Positions 24,148 through 32,662 of a DNA stretch of 64,000 nt are shown in pieces. The notes below the pieces were generated by a model. It made no database searches and had not been told where the DNA came from. It saw only the letters and a list, made by a program, of their open reading frames with translations. This DNA comes from CAMDPA01 sp965223035 (GTDB lineage Bacteria; Pseudomonadota; Alphaproteobacteria; Rhizobiales; Hyphomicrobiaceae): positions 3,844,001-3,908,000 of the forward strand of contig OZ244980.1 of assembly GCA_965223035.1 (NCBI GenBank), written 5' to 3'. Both the position numbers and the translations under genes were made by a program. Position 1 is the stretch's first letter. Each line of letters starts with the position of its first letter.

Positions 24148-26199
24148 ATGGCGCAATCCGACACTACTGATCGGGCTCGCAGCGCCCGCTGCATTGCACT
24201 CGTCGGACCGTTCTTAAGCGGAAAGACCACCTTACTCGAGGCGATCTTGGCCCGAACAAGCGTGATCAGCCGGCAAGGTACAATCCGAGACAAATCGACG
24301 GTTGGCGACTCGTCTGAAGAGGCCCGAGCGCACGGCATGAGTGTGGAACTCAACATCGCCGATTGCAGCTACCTTGATGACCGCTTCACCTTTATCGATT
24401 GCCCCGGCTCCGTTGAATTTCAGCACGAAGCCGCCGGTGCGCTGGCCATTGCGGACGCGGCGATCGTGGTCTGCGAACCGGATCCCAAGCGCGTGCCATC
24501 GTTGCAGCTGATACTCAAAAAGCTCGACGACATGGGGCTCCCGCACGTCTTATTCCTGAACAAGATCGATACCTTCGACACGCGTGTTCGCGACATTCTC
24601 GCCGAGCTGCAACCGGCCAGTTCGAAACCGTTGGTGCTGCGTCAAATCCCGATCTGGGAGGACGGAATTGCGACCGGCTTCGTCGACTTGGCACTCGAGC
24701 GCGCCTACGTCTATCGCGAACACGCGCCCTCGGAGATCGTCGAGATGCCGGCCAACATGTCGGATCGCAAGGAAGAAGCGCGGTTTCATATGCTGGAGCA
24801 GCTCGCCGATTATGATGACGAGCTGATGGAGCAGCTGCTTTCGGACATGGAGCCGCCTCGCGATCGCGTGTTCAACGATCTGTCAAAGGAGCTGCGTGAA
24901 GGCAAGATCTGCCCCGTGCTGTTAGGTTCGGCCGAAAATGGCAACGGCATCGTGCGTCTGCTCAAGGTCTTGCGGCACGAAGCGCCGTTCGTGGACCAGA
25001 CCCGAGAACGGGTGGGCCTTCAGGATGCGGGCGCGACGGCTCACGTCGTCAAAACATTGCACACCACGCATGGCGGAAAACTCTCGATCGCGCGTGTGCT
25101 CAACGGCGAGTTTGGTGACGGGACCATCACCCACGGACCGCACGGCGAGGATCGCATAGCCGGCGTGTTTTCATTGGTTGGTGGTCAAACCACCAAACGG
25201 GGTACCGCCAAGGCCGGCGAAACCGTCGCTTTTGGGCGGATGGAGCATGCCAAGACCGGCGACACGCTATCGAGCGACGCCAAGGCCATGTATCACATCG
25301 ACGTGGCCGAACCGACGGCGCCGGTGTTCGGCGTGGCCATCAACGTCAAAGACCGCAAGGACGAGGTCAAACTATCGAGCGCGTTGACCAAGTTGATCGA
25401 AGAGGATCCCTCCATCGGTCTTCAGCACAACCAAGACACCAATCAAATGGTGCTCAAAGGGCAGGGCGAGATGCACTTGCGGGTGGTGCTGGAGCGGTTA
25501 AAGCGCAAATATACGGTGGATGTGGAGCGGCGCAAACGGCAGGTCCCCTACAAGGAAACCATTCGCGGCAGCACCACCGTGCGCGGCCGACACAAGAAGC
25601 AGTCCGGAGGTCACGGGCAGTTCGGCGACGTGGTGGTCGAGATCCAGCCGTTACCGCGTGGCACCGGTTTCAAGTTTGCCGAGACCATCGTCGGCGGGGC
25701 CGTTCCGCGCCAGTTCATTCCCTCCGTTGAGATTGGCGTCACCGACTACATGAAGTCCGGACCACTCGGCTTCCCGGTCGTTGATATCGCGGTGACGCTG
25801 AAGGACGGCAGTTATCATACGGTCGACTCGTCGGACATGGCCTTCCGACAGGCTGGACGTATCGCTATGTCCGATGGTTTGCCGAACTGTAGTCCGGTGC
25901 TGCTGGAGCCGGTGATGCATGTCGAGATCGCCGTACCGAGCGATGCCACCGCCAAGATCACCGGCATCGTCTCCCAGCGCCGCGGCCAGATCCTCGGTTT
26001 CGACGCCCGCGAAGGCTGGGTCGGCTGGGATCTCGTTAAGGCACAGCTGCCAGAGGCGGAGATGGACGACCTGATTGTTGAGGTGCGCTCCGCAACATCT
26101 GGGGTCGGCTCATTCACCGCTAACTTCGACCATCTGGCGGAGATCACGGGAAAGCTGGCAGACCAGGTGCTGGCTGAACAAAAGGCCGCCGCTGAATAG
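24148..26199 (+). CDS. Elongation factor G-like translational GTPase (paralogue lacking the switch II His)
   Basis: A 683-residue five-domain EF-G relative. The P-loop is G20-P-F-L-S-G-K-T-T28, G3 is D84-C-P-G87, and G4 is N138-K-I-D141. Domains III-V are recognisable from MVLKGQGEMHLRVVLERL, GHGQFGDVVVEIQP and ITGIVSQRRGQILG. The canonical DTPGH is replaced by DCPGS, so the catalytic histidine of translational GTPases is missing, and the RGITI switch I segment is HGMSV. This marks it as an EF-G-like paralogue, not the housekeeping fusA, which normally sits in the str operon. The start at 24148 has AAAGGAGG 6 nt upstream. The function (ribosome recycling, rescue or inactive) is unknown. Confidence 0.88.
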   Translation: MAQSDTTDRARSARCIALVGPFLSGKTTLLEAILARTSVISRQGTIRDKSTVGDSSEEARAHGMSVELNIADCSYLDDRFTFIDCPGSVEFQHEAAGALAIADAAIVVCEPDPKRVPSLQLILKKLDDMGLPHVLFLNKIDTFDTRVRDILAELQPASSKPLVLRQIPIWEDGIATGFVDLALERAYVYREHAPSEIVEMPANMSDRKEEARFHMLEQLADYDDELMEQLLSDMEPPRDRVFNDLSKELREGKICPVLLGSAENGNGIVRLLKVLRHEAPFVDQTRERVGLQDAGATAHVVKTLHTTHGGKLSIARVLNGEFGDGTITHGPHGEDRIAGVFSLVGGQTTKRGTAKAGETVAFGRMEHAKTGDTLSSDAKAMYHIDVAEPTAPVFGVAINVKDRKDEVKLSSALTKLIEEDPSIGLQHNQDTNQMVLKGQGEMHLRVVLERLKRKYTVDVERRKRQVPYKETIRGSTTVRGRHKKQSGGHGQFGDVVVEIQPLPRGTGFKFAETIVGGAVPRQFIPSVEIGVTDYMKSGPLGFPVVDIAVTLKDGSYHTVDSSDMAFRQAGRIAMSDGLPNCSPVLLEPVMHVEIAVPSDATAKITGIVSQRRGQILGFDAREGWVGWDLVKAQLPEAEMDDLIVEVRSATSGVGSFTANFDHLAEITGKLADQVLAEQKAAAE

Positions 26200-26249
26200 A
26201 CCAGGTGGCAGGTGGTGGGCCCGCTGCGCCCCAAAGCGCGATGGCTCGC

Positions 26250-26362
26250 CGCCAGCTTCACTTGACCCGCCGGCACCGACCCTGACATGCAGTTCCCGGC
26301 ATGCCAAGCCAGGCCCGCCTGCCCAGGCAAATCTCATCCGCTTGCGGCGGACATGACCTTGT
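26250..26362 (-). repeat. Degenerate module C copy, minus orientation
   Basis: The strongest match is the terminal ATCCGCTTGCGGCGGACATGA, the reverse of the TCATGTCCGCC...GCGGA left end of module C. The interior is diverged. The surrounding 26200-26531 gap has no gene. Confidence 0.5.
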
Positions 26363-26496
26363 CGCAGCAGCCAGCATCATGAACGGCCGCGCGCGCCATC
26401 GCATTGCAATCGACGGTGTCGCCGGTTATAAGCCCGTCAACATGTGATGCTAACAACCCGCCGCGCTCGCACCCTTGGAGGCCGGGCGGGACCGTT

Positions 26497-26519
26497 GGGC
26501 CGGGACGGCCCTTTTTCTT
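26497..26519 (+). terminator. Terminator-like hairpin just before rplY
   Basis: GGGCC and GGCCC pair across a 5-nt loop and are followed by TTTTTCTTT. It ends one base before the GGAG ribosome site of rplY, so it could be an attenuator in the L25 leader. The 5-bp stem is short. Confidence 0.45.
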
Positions 26520-26531
26520 TGGAGAATGGCA

Positions 26532-27158
26532 ATGGCTGAGGTGAGCGTGATCCAGGCCGTGGCACGTCCGCGCGCCGGTAAGGGGGCCGCCCGCGCAGTG
26601 CGTCGCGACGGATTGGTGCCAGGTGTGATCTATGGCGACAATCGGGCGTCGACGCCGATTTCTATAGACGGAACCGAGCTGTGGAAGACGGTGCAGCGCG
26701 GTCGCTTTCTGGCGCGCATCTTTGACATCGAGATCGATGGCCAGAAACATCGTGTGATCCCGCGCGACATCCAGCTTGACCCGATCAAGGACCATCCGCT
26801 CCACGTCGATTTTCAGCGCGTCACCCCGCAGAGTCGGGTGCGCGTGGTGGTGCCGACAAAGTTCGTCAATGAGGCGGCCTCGCCGGGTCTTAAGCGCGGC
26901 GGCATGCTGAACATTGTTCGACACGACGTTGAGGTGCTGTGTCCACCCGACAGCATTCCCAGCGTGTTCGAATTCGACCTGGCCGGGATGGAGATCGGTC
27001 GCTCGATCCACATATCGGCGATTGAGCTACCACAAGGGGTTCAACCGACGATCACTGGGCGCGACTTTACCGTGGCGACCATCGCCGGCAAGGGCGGGAA
27101 GAGCGAAGAAGCCGCGCAACCGACCGAGGGAGCCGAGGAAGCCAAGCCCAAGGCATAA
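26532..27158 (+). CDS. rplY: 50S ribosomal protein L25/general stress protein Ctc
   Basis: Binds 5S rRNA in the large subunit. The 208-residue long form has the N-terminal L25 domain (VIQAVARPRAGKGAARAVRRDG, GVIYGDN) and the C-terminal TL5 domain (about 100-185), then an acidic/Lys tail. I chose ATG 26532 because GGAG lies 7 nt upstream; an ATG at 26526 is equally in frame. Pth follows on the same strand 290 bp later; rplY-pth is a common bacterial pair, followed here as often by ychF. Confidence 0.95.
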   Translation: MAEVSVIQAVARPRAGKGAARAVRRDGLVPGVIYGDNRASTPISIDGTELWKTVQRGRFLARIFDIEIDGQKHRVIPRDIQLDPIKDHPLHVDFQRVTPQSRVRVVVPTKFVNEAASPGLKRGGMLNIVRHDVEVLCPPDSIPSVFEFDLAGMEIGRSIHISAIELPQGVQPTITGRDFTVATIAGKGGKSEEAAQPTEGAEEAKPKA

Positions 27159-27260
27159 CCCGTGCGACCGACGGACGGTGACGGGGACCCTCACGGCCGT
27201 GAGTCGCGCCACAAATGTGTGATTTCCAGCATGACGCTGGTTTAAGGGCCCCCGTGACGC

Positions 27261-27376
27261 TAAATCATCGTGCCTTAAAATGGAACCGCAACAATTTGGC
27301 ACCGCAACAATTTGGCACCGCAAAGCCAGTTCCAATTTAGGGCGCAAAGATGATCGCACTTAAAGTGTAGAGCAAC
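27261..27376 (+). repeat. Module A copy with internal duplication plus A/B junction
   Basis: The left arm is TCATCGTGCCTTAAAATGGAAC and the right arm AGTTCCAATTTAGGGCGCAAA, followed by GATGATCGCACTTAAAGTG and TAGAGCAAC. Two direct copies of GCAACAATTTGGCACC are inserted in the loop. It separates rplY from pth. Confidence 0.8.
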
Positions 27377-27447
27377 CCGTCATGCGCCCGAGCGCGCCGC
27401 TCCTCGTTCGCGCGACGTCCCAGGCAATGTGTCGGCCGGTATCCGTC

Positions 27448-28200
27448 ATGAAGTTGTTCGTAGGACTTGGCAATCCAGGCGCCAAATATGCGCTCAATCG
27501 GCACAACGTCGGCTTCATGGCGGTCGATCGGATCGCCGATCGCGGCGGGTTCGGGCCGTGGCGTAAGAAGTTCCAGGGGCTGGCCTGCGAGGGCGAACTG
27601 GCCGGTGAGCGGGTTCAGATGCTCAAGCCGACGACCTACATGAACGAATGCGGACGGGCGGTGGGCGAGGCGGCGCGGTATCTCAAGATCGCTGAGGCCG
27701 ACATCGTGGTGTTCCACGACGAGCTCGACCTTGCGCCGGGCAAGGTCCGCGTTAAGTTCGGTGGTGGCAACGCCGGCCACAACGGCCTGCGCTCGATTTC
27801 ATCGCACATCGGCAATGACTATGCGCGCGTGCGCATCGGCATCGACCACCCGGGCGTGAAGGAACTGGTGCAACGCTGGGTCCTGAACGACTTTGCCCGA
27901 GCCGACAACGCCTGGCTCGATCCCTTGCTGGACGCCATCGCCGACTCCGCCCCGCGCCTGGCCGGCGGCGATCATGGGCGATTTTTAACCGACGTTGCCC
28001 GCGTTATGCAGGACCTCGAGCCAAGCGATGATGAGGGCGCGGAGCAGTCACCGGCGACCGCCAAAGGTCCCGCTCGTCGCGCCGGCAATGCTGGTCATCC
28101 GGCCGGCGAACGGTGGGCAAAGCGGCAAACAGCTTTGGCAGAGAACCTCAGGAAGTGGCTGACCAGCAAGCGGCCGCCCGGCAGCAACGACAACGCGTGA
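27448..28200 (+). CDS. pth: Peptidyl-tRNA hydrolase
   Basis: Cleaves peptidyl-tRNA released from stalled ribosomes to recycle tRNA. Catalytic residues are in place: N9 in GLGNPGAKY, H19 in NRHNVGFMAVD, and D91 in FHDELDLAPGKVRVKFGG. The start at 27448 (MKLFVGLGNPG) is the family start; upstream in-frame ATGs lack similarity. At 250 aa it carries an extra basic, Ala/Arg-rich C-terminal tail of about 55 residues after the usual 190-residue core. It lies between rplY and ychF. Confidence 0.96.
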   Translation: MKLFVGLGNPGAKYALNRHNVGFMAVDRIADRGGFGPWRKKFQGLACEGELAGERVQMLKPTTYMNECGRAVGEAARYLKIAEADIVVFHDELDLAPGKVRVKFGGGNAGHNGLRSISSHIGNDYARVRIGIDHPGVKELVQRWVLNDFARADNAWLDPLLDAIADSAPRLAGGDHGRFLTDVARVMQDLEPSDDEGAEQSPATAKGPARRAGNAGHPAGERWAKRQTALAENLRKWLTSKRPPGSNDNA

Positions 28201-28270
28201 GGTCGTCGACCCAGAACAGCTTTGTGGCCGGCCGCGTGGAGTGCGCAAGCTGTGCGCGGCTCGGCGGGAT

Positions 28271-28405
28271 TAGATCATCGCGCCTTAAATCGGAACCGCA
28301 AAGCCGGTTCCGATTTAAGGCGCGAAGATGATCGCTCTGAAAGTGGTGAGCAACCTGCCTTCAATCGGGATCGTTCCGATTCCGATTGAAGGCAGGTTGC
28401 TCTAG
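28271..28405 (+). repeat. Full A+B composite repeat
   Basis: The module A hairpin (TAGATCATCGCGCC... to GGCGCGAAGATGATCG) is joined by CTCTGAAAGTGGT to the module B hairpin (GAGCAACCTGCCTTCAATCG... to GGCAGGTTGCTCTAG). It is 135 bp and the clearest reference copy. The rest of the 28201-28620 gap holds no gene. Confidence 0.92.
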
Positions 28406-28620
28406 GCGGAACGCCAGCGGCCGGGTCCACCACAGTCAGGCGTCGCGCCCGGCGGCGACCTGCCTCAACCGGAAAGCGGCCACGTCCGCATCGCGTTCAA
28501 GCGGTTGCAGGACGCTGCGCCGGCGCTCACGTCTGCGCTTGGGTAGCGAACATCTGTCGCTGTTCGATCTTGCGGCCAGGCGCACCGCGTAGCAGTCAGC
28601 ATACAAAGGAAAGCAGCAGC

Positions 28621-29721
28621 ATGGGGTTCAAATGCGGCATTGTCGGATTGCCAAACGTCGGCAAATCCACCTTGTTCAACGCCCTCACCCAAACCGCCGC
28701 GGCAGAAGCGGCAAATTATCCATTTTGCACGATTGAGCCCAACGTCGGCGAGGTCGGGGTCCCCGACCAGCGACTGGATAGGCTGGCGCGCATCGGCCAA
28801 TCGGCTGAGGTGATCCCCACCCGTCTCACGTTCGTCGATATTGCCGGCTTGGTGCGCGGCGCGTCCAAGGGCGAGGGTCTTGGTAATCAGTTCCTGGGGC
28901 ACATTCGCGAGGTCGATGCGATCGCTTATGTGTTGCGTTGCTTCGAGGAGTCCGACGTCACCCATGTCACCGGGCAAATCGACCCGGTGTCGGATGCCGA
29001 GGTGGTGGAAACCGAGTTGATGCTGGCGGATATGGAGAGCCTCGAACGGCGACGCGTTCCCTTGGAGAAAAAAGCGAAGACCGGTGACAAGGAGGCCAAG
29101 CTGCAGCTTGGCCTGATCGATTTGGCCTTGGCGCAGTTGCGCGAAGGCCGGCCGGCGCGCGAGGTCGAGCTGACCAAGGAGGAGGCGGCTGGGTTTTCGC
29201 AGCTCCAGTTGCTGACCGCAAAACCCGTGCTTTACGTGTGCAACGTCGACGAGACGTCCGCGGCGAGCGGCAATGCTTATTCGCGCGCGGTACAGCTGCG
29301 GGCCGAGGCCGAAGGCGCCGGTTGCACGGTGATCTCGGCCAAGATCGAAGCGGAGATCGCCGGCCTTGAGGCCGACGAACGCGATGCCTTTTTACAGTCC
29401 ATGGGCCTTGAGGAACCCGGCCTCAATCGGCTGATCCGCAGTGGCTATCGGCTGCTGAACCTGGTCACGTTCTTTACCGTCGGCCCCAAAGAGGCGCGGG
29501 CCTGGACGGTGGTGGCGGGAACCAAGGCCCCGAGCGCCGCCGGTGTCATCCATTCCGATTTTGAGCGCGGCTTCATCCGCGCCGAGACCATCGCCTACGA
29601 CGATTTCGTGGCGCTTGGCGGCGAAGCCGGTGCGCGTGACGCCGGCAAGATGCGGCTGGAAGGCAAAGACTATGTCGTGCGCGACGGCGACGTCATGCAC
29701 TTCCGCTTTGGCGGTGGCTAG
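28621..29721 (+). CDS. ychF: Ribosome-binding ATPase YchF/Obg-like
   Basis: OBG-family P-loop NTPase that prefers ATP and binds the ribosome. The G1 loop is G9-L-P-N-V-G-K-S-T17; G3 lies in VDIAGLVRGASKGEGLGNQF; the G4 variant NVDE explains the ATP preference of the family. A coiled-coil segment (about 130-165) and a C-terminal TGS domain ending in DGDVMHFRFGGG complete it at 366 aa. The ATG at 28621 has AAAGGAA upstream. The TAG stop straddles the left boundary of the IS630 element: TA is the target site and G is the first IS base, so the protein is not altered. Confidence 0.97.
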   Translation: MGFKCGIVGLPNVGKSTLFNALTQTAAAEAANYPFCTIEPNVGEVGVPDQRLDRLARIGQSAEVIPTRLTFVDIAGLVRGASKGEGLGNQFLGHIREVDAIAYVLRCFEESDVTHVTGQIDPVSDAEVVETELMLADMESLERRRVPLEKKAKTGDKEAKLQLGLIDLALAQLREGRPAREVELTKEEAAGFSQLQLLTAKPVLYVCNVDETSAASGNAYSRAVQLRAEAEGAGCTVISAKIEAEIAGLEADERDAFLQSMGLEEPGLNRLIRSGYRLLNLVTFFTVGPKEARAWTVVAGTKAPSAAGVIHSDFERGFIRAETIAYDDFVALGGEAGARDAGKMRLEGKDYVVRDGDVMHFRFGGG

Positions 29722-29814
29722 AGCATTATCATTCTTGTTGGAATCTTCGCGGGGGATTCCCAAGGGCGTGCGAATATGATTCACACTGCATGCCGGAGGT
29801 GGAGGCCGGCATGC

Positions 29815-30189
29815 ATGGCACGACCTTATTCCGATGATCTGCGCGAACGTGTGATTGATGCCTTGAATTCAGGGTTGAGCTGCCGCGCCGTGGCCGATCG
29901 CTTCGGTGTCAGCGTTTCAGCGGTTGTCAAGTGGTCGCAACGCTTCCGTGCGACGGGCAGCGTTTCTGCGCGGCGGATGGGCGGGCACCGTCCATTCGCG
30001 CTGGCAGCTGAACGCGATTGGTTGCTCGATCGCATCAACGCTGAGACAGATGTTTCTCTGCGTGGCCTGCAATCTGAACTTGCCGAACGCGGCATCATCG
30101 TGAGCTATGGTGCGGTCTGGAATTTCGTCCATCGCGAAGGCTTGAGCCATAAAAAAAACCGTGGTCGCAGCCGAACGAGACCGGCCTGA
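29815..30189 (+). CDS. IS630 transposase, N-terminal part (OrfA, helix-turn-helix)
   Basis: A 124-residue frame starting MARPYSDDLRERVIDALN. It contains the typical IS630 HTH (CRAVADRFGVSVSAVVKWSQ) and winged-helix part (LRGLQSELAERGIIVSYGAV), which bind the terminal inverted repeats. The frame leaves homology after SHKK at a run of eight A (30151-30158), where the reading shifts +1 into OrfB. An ATG at 29776 lies upstream in frame but 29815 is the conserved start. Confidence 0.9.
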   Translation: MARPYSDDLRERVIDALNSGLSCRAVADRFGVSVSAVVKWSQRFRATGSVSARRMGGHRPFALAAERDWLLDRINAETDVSLRGLQSELAERGIIVSYGAVWNFVHREGLSHKKNRGRSRTRPA

Positions 30190-30757
30190 CGTCGCACGTC
30201 GACGGGCACGCTGGATCAAATATCAAGCGCACATCGACCCGCACCGGCTGGTTTTCCTTGACGAGACCTGGACGAAAACGAACATGGCGCCGCTCAGAGG
30301 CTGGGCGCCGCGCGGCCAACGCCTGATCGACAAGGTCCCTCACGGACGCTGGCGCACACTGACATTCCTTGCTGCTCTGCGGATCGACAGGATCGATGCA
30401 CCCTGCGTGCTCGATGGTCCGATCAACGGCATCAGTTTCCTGGCCTATGTCGAGCAGTTCCTGGTGCCGACGCTATCACCTGGCGACATCGTCATCATGG
30501 ACAATCTCGGCTCGCACAAAGGCAAGGCCGTCCGCCGCGCCATCAAGAATGCACGTGCTCATCGCCTGTTCCTGCCGCCTTACTCGCCGGATCTCAATCC
30601 GATCGAGCAAGTTTTTTCAAAGCTCAAGCATCTGATCCGCAAGGCGCGCGAACGCACAGTCGACGACCTTTGGCACCGGATCGGCGATTTGCTGAGCCAA
30701 TTCACCCGCGACGAGCTCGCAAACTACTTCGCAAACTCAGGTTATGCTTCCATCTAA
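30161..30757 (+). CDS. IS630 transposase, catalytic DDE part (OrfB)
   Basis: A 198-residue frame holding the RNase H-like DDE domain: LVFLDETWTKTNM (first Asp), IVIMDNLGSHK (second Asp) and PPYSPDLNPIEQVFSKLK (Glu). It overlaps OrfA by 29 nt. The homologous frame begins upstream of its GTG, at the A8 run. A full transposase therefore needs +1 frameshifting or transcript slippage there, or the element is a frameshifted copy. Confidence 0.9.
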   Translation: MVAAERDRPDVARRRARWIKYQAHIDPHRLVFLDETWTKTNMAPLRGWAPRGQRLIDKVPHGRWRTLTFLAALRIDRIDAPCVLDGPINGISFLAYVEQFLVPTLSPGDIVIMDNLGSHKGKAVRRAIKNARAHRLFLPPYSPDLNPIEQVFSKLKHLIRKARERTVDDLWHRIGDLLSQFTRDELANYFANSGYASI

Positions 30758-30770
30758 AGTGATCATGCTC

Positions 30771-30821
30771 TAGATCATCGCGCCTTAAAGTGTAGAGCAA
30801 CCTGCTTTTCATGAGCAATAA
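30771..30821 (+). repeat. A/B repeat remnant interrupted by the IS630 insertion
   Basis: TAGATCATCGCGCCTTAAA then GTGTAGAGCAACCTGCTTTT. Its first TA is the right-hand target duplication of the IS. The first part is identical to the fragment in the hydrolase at 23132. Confidence 0.85.
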
Positions 30822-30928
30822 TCTGCGTGCCGACCAACATGAGATCTTTGCCAAGCCATCTCGAGGGTCGGCGCTGCATCGCAAAACCAGCCGCGCTGCA
30901 GCCGATGAGCCGCAGCACGTGGCACCGC

Positions 30929-32512
30929 TCAAAACGCCAGTGGGCTGGCGCGCACGACCTGCGGCAACTTGCAGACGCTGAGCAACACGGCTTCCGGCAC
31001 CGGCTCGTCCAGCGCGGCGACGCAAATCGCATCGCCTCCAGGTCGCTCACGCCCCAGATTGAGCGTCGCGATGTTGATGCCTGCGTCCGCCATTACCGAT
31101 CCTAGATGGCCGATGAAACCAGGCATGTCGGTGTTGCGGATGAAGAGCATGTGCGGCGTCAGCTCGAACTCCATGTCGATGTCACGCACCTGAATGATGC
31201 GCGGGCGGCCATCGGAGAACACCGTACCGGCAACCGAGCGATTGTAGGCCCCGGTCTTCACCGTCAGCTTGATGTAGCTACCGAACGCGCCGTCCTGTCC
31301 ACGGCGCACTTCTTCAACATTGATCCCGCGATCCTTGGCGTAGGTCTCCGCCGACACCATGTTCACGTCCGCCAACAGCGGCCGCAACACGCCGGCCAGA
31401 CCGGCCGCGGTCAAGGGCTTGCAATTCAGGTTGGCAACATCGCCGGAGTACTCCAGGCGGATGGACCTGATACTGGACTCGGTCAACTGGCCAGCGAAAC
31501 CGCCGAGCTGCTCGGCCAACTTGACCCAGGGACGCAACTTCGGGGCCTCCTCAGCGGTAATATTGGGCGCATTGATCGCATTGGTGACGGCGCCCTTGAG
31601 CAGGTAGTCCGACATCTGCTCAGCGACCTGCAACGCCACGTTCTCCTGCGCCTCGCTGGTCGAAGCGCCCAAGTGCGGCGTGCAGATCATATTCGGTTGG
31701 TTGAACAGCACGTTGGATTTTGCCGGCTCCTCCACAAACACATCGAACGCCGCGCCCGCCACCTGTCCCGTGCGCAGCGCATCTGCAAGCGCGTTTTCCT
31801 CGACCAGTCCGCCGCGCGCGCAGTTGATGATCCTGACGCCCTTCTTGCACTTTGCCAGAGTGCCCGCGTTCAGGATGCCGCGGGTTTTGTCGGTCAACGG
31901 CGTGTGCAACGTGATGAAATCCGACCGACGCAACAGCTCGTCGAGCTCGACCTTGTCGACGCCCAATCTGAGCGCGCGCTCGGGCGACAAAAATGGATCG
32001 TAGGCGATCACCTTCATCTTCAGTCCTTGCGCGCGATCTGCAACGATCGAGCCGATGTTGCCGCAGCCCACGACGCCGAGAGTCTTGGCATAAACCTCAA
32101 CGCCCATAAAACGGTTCTTCTCCCATTTGCCGGCTTGCGTCGACCGATCCGCTTCCGGGATCTGTCGAGCCAGCGCCAGCATCATGGAAACGGCATGCTC
32201 GGCCGTGGTGATGGAATTGCCAAACGGCGTATTCATCACAATGATGCCTTTGGCGGTTGCAGCTTTGATGTCGATGTTGTCAACCCCGATACCTGCGCGA
32301 CCGATCACCTTCAGCCGTTCGGCTTGGTTCATCAATTTCTCGGTCACCTTTGTCGCCGAGCGTACGGCAAGGCCATCGTATTGATCGATGATGCTGGCCA
32401 ACTCCTCCTTCGACAGCCCGGTCTTCATGTCGACGTCGACGCCACGATCCTTGAAGATTTGCACGGCGGCGGGTGAAAGTTCGTCGGAAATCAGAACTTT
32501 GGGGGTAGACAT
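30929..32512 (-). CDS. serA: D-3-phosphoglycerate dehydrogenase (long form)
   Basis: First committed step of serine synthesis: oxidation of 3-phosphoglycerate to 3-phosphohydroxypyruvate with NAD. It is 527 aa, the long type with an intervening (ASB) domain (about 320-450) and a C-terminal ACT domain for serine feedback. The NAD loop is GVVGCGNIGSIVADRA, the catalytic Arg region is INCARGGLVEE, and the catalytic His is in PHLGASTSEAQENVA. I chose ATG 32512 (MSTPKVLISDEL), 8 nt after GGAGG; ATG 32518 lies too close. It is 150 bp downstream of serC on the minus strand, forming a serCA operon. Confidence 0.97.
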   Translation of the reverse strand: MSTPKVLISDELSPAAVQIFKDRGVDVDMKTGLSKEELASIIDQYDGLAVRSATKVTEKLMNQAERLKVIGRAGIGVDNIDIKAATAKGIIVMNTPFGNSITTAEHAVSMMLALARQIPEADRSTQAGKWEKNRFMGVEVYAKTLGVVGCGNIGSIVADRAQGLKMKVIAYDPFLSPERALRLGVDKVELDELLRRSDFITLHTPLTDKTRGILNAGTLAKCKKGVRIINCARGGLVEENALADALRTGQVAGAAFDVFVEEPAKSNVLFNQPNMICTPHLGASTSEAQENVALQVAEQMSDYLLKGAVTNAINAPNITAEEAPKLRPWVKLAEQLGGFAGQLTESSIRSIRLEYSGDVANLNCKPLTAAGLAGVLRPLLADVNMVSAETYAKDRGINVEEVRRGQDGAFGSYIKLTVKTGAYNRSVAGTVFSDGRPRIIQVRDIDMEFELTPHMLFIRNTDMPGFIGHLGSVMADAGINIATLNLGRERPGGDAICVAALDEPVPEAVLLSVCKLPQVVRASPLAF

Positions 32513-32662
32513 CGGCATGTCCTCCAATTGCGGTGCTCGATCAGAGCGCGTCAGTGGGGGCGACGGGCGGCTTCGGTGTTGCGGCCGGCGCGGCTGGCGC
32601 GCCGCTTGATCCGGTGGCGGCGAACGTCCGAGCTTGCCGCCTCGCGTCGGGTCTTGGGAGGG

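Larger units (their letters stand above)
29721..30770 (+). mobile_element. IS630-family insertion sequence (1050 bp) with TA target duplication
   Basis: The ends are inverted repeats: GAGCATTATCATT on the left, and GAGCATGATCACT when the right end is read inward. TA flanks both sides (29719-29720 and 30771-30772), as expected for IS630 elements. Excising the element with one TA leaves a module A/B repeat (TAGATCATCGCGCC...) at the ychF stop. It carries two overlapping transposase frames. Confidence 0.92.

Noticed and set aside
31106..32476. 456-codon plus-strand open frame antisense to serA
   Set aside because: serA is unmistakable on the minus strand over the same bases; the antisense frame has shadow-like composition and no domain.
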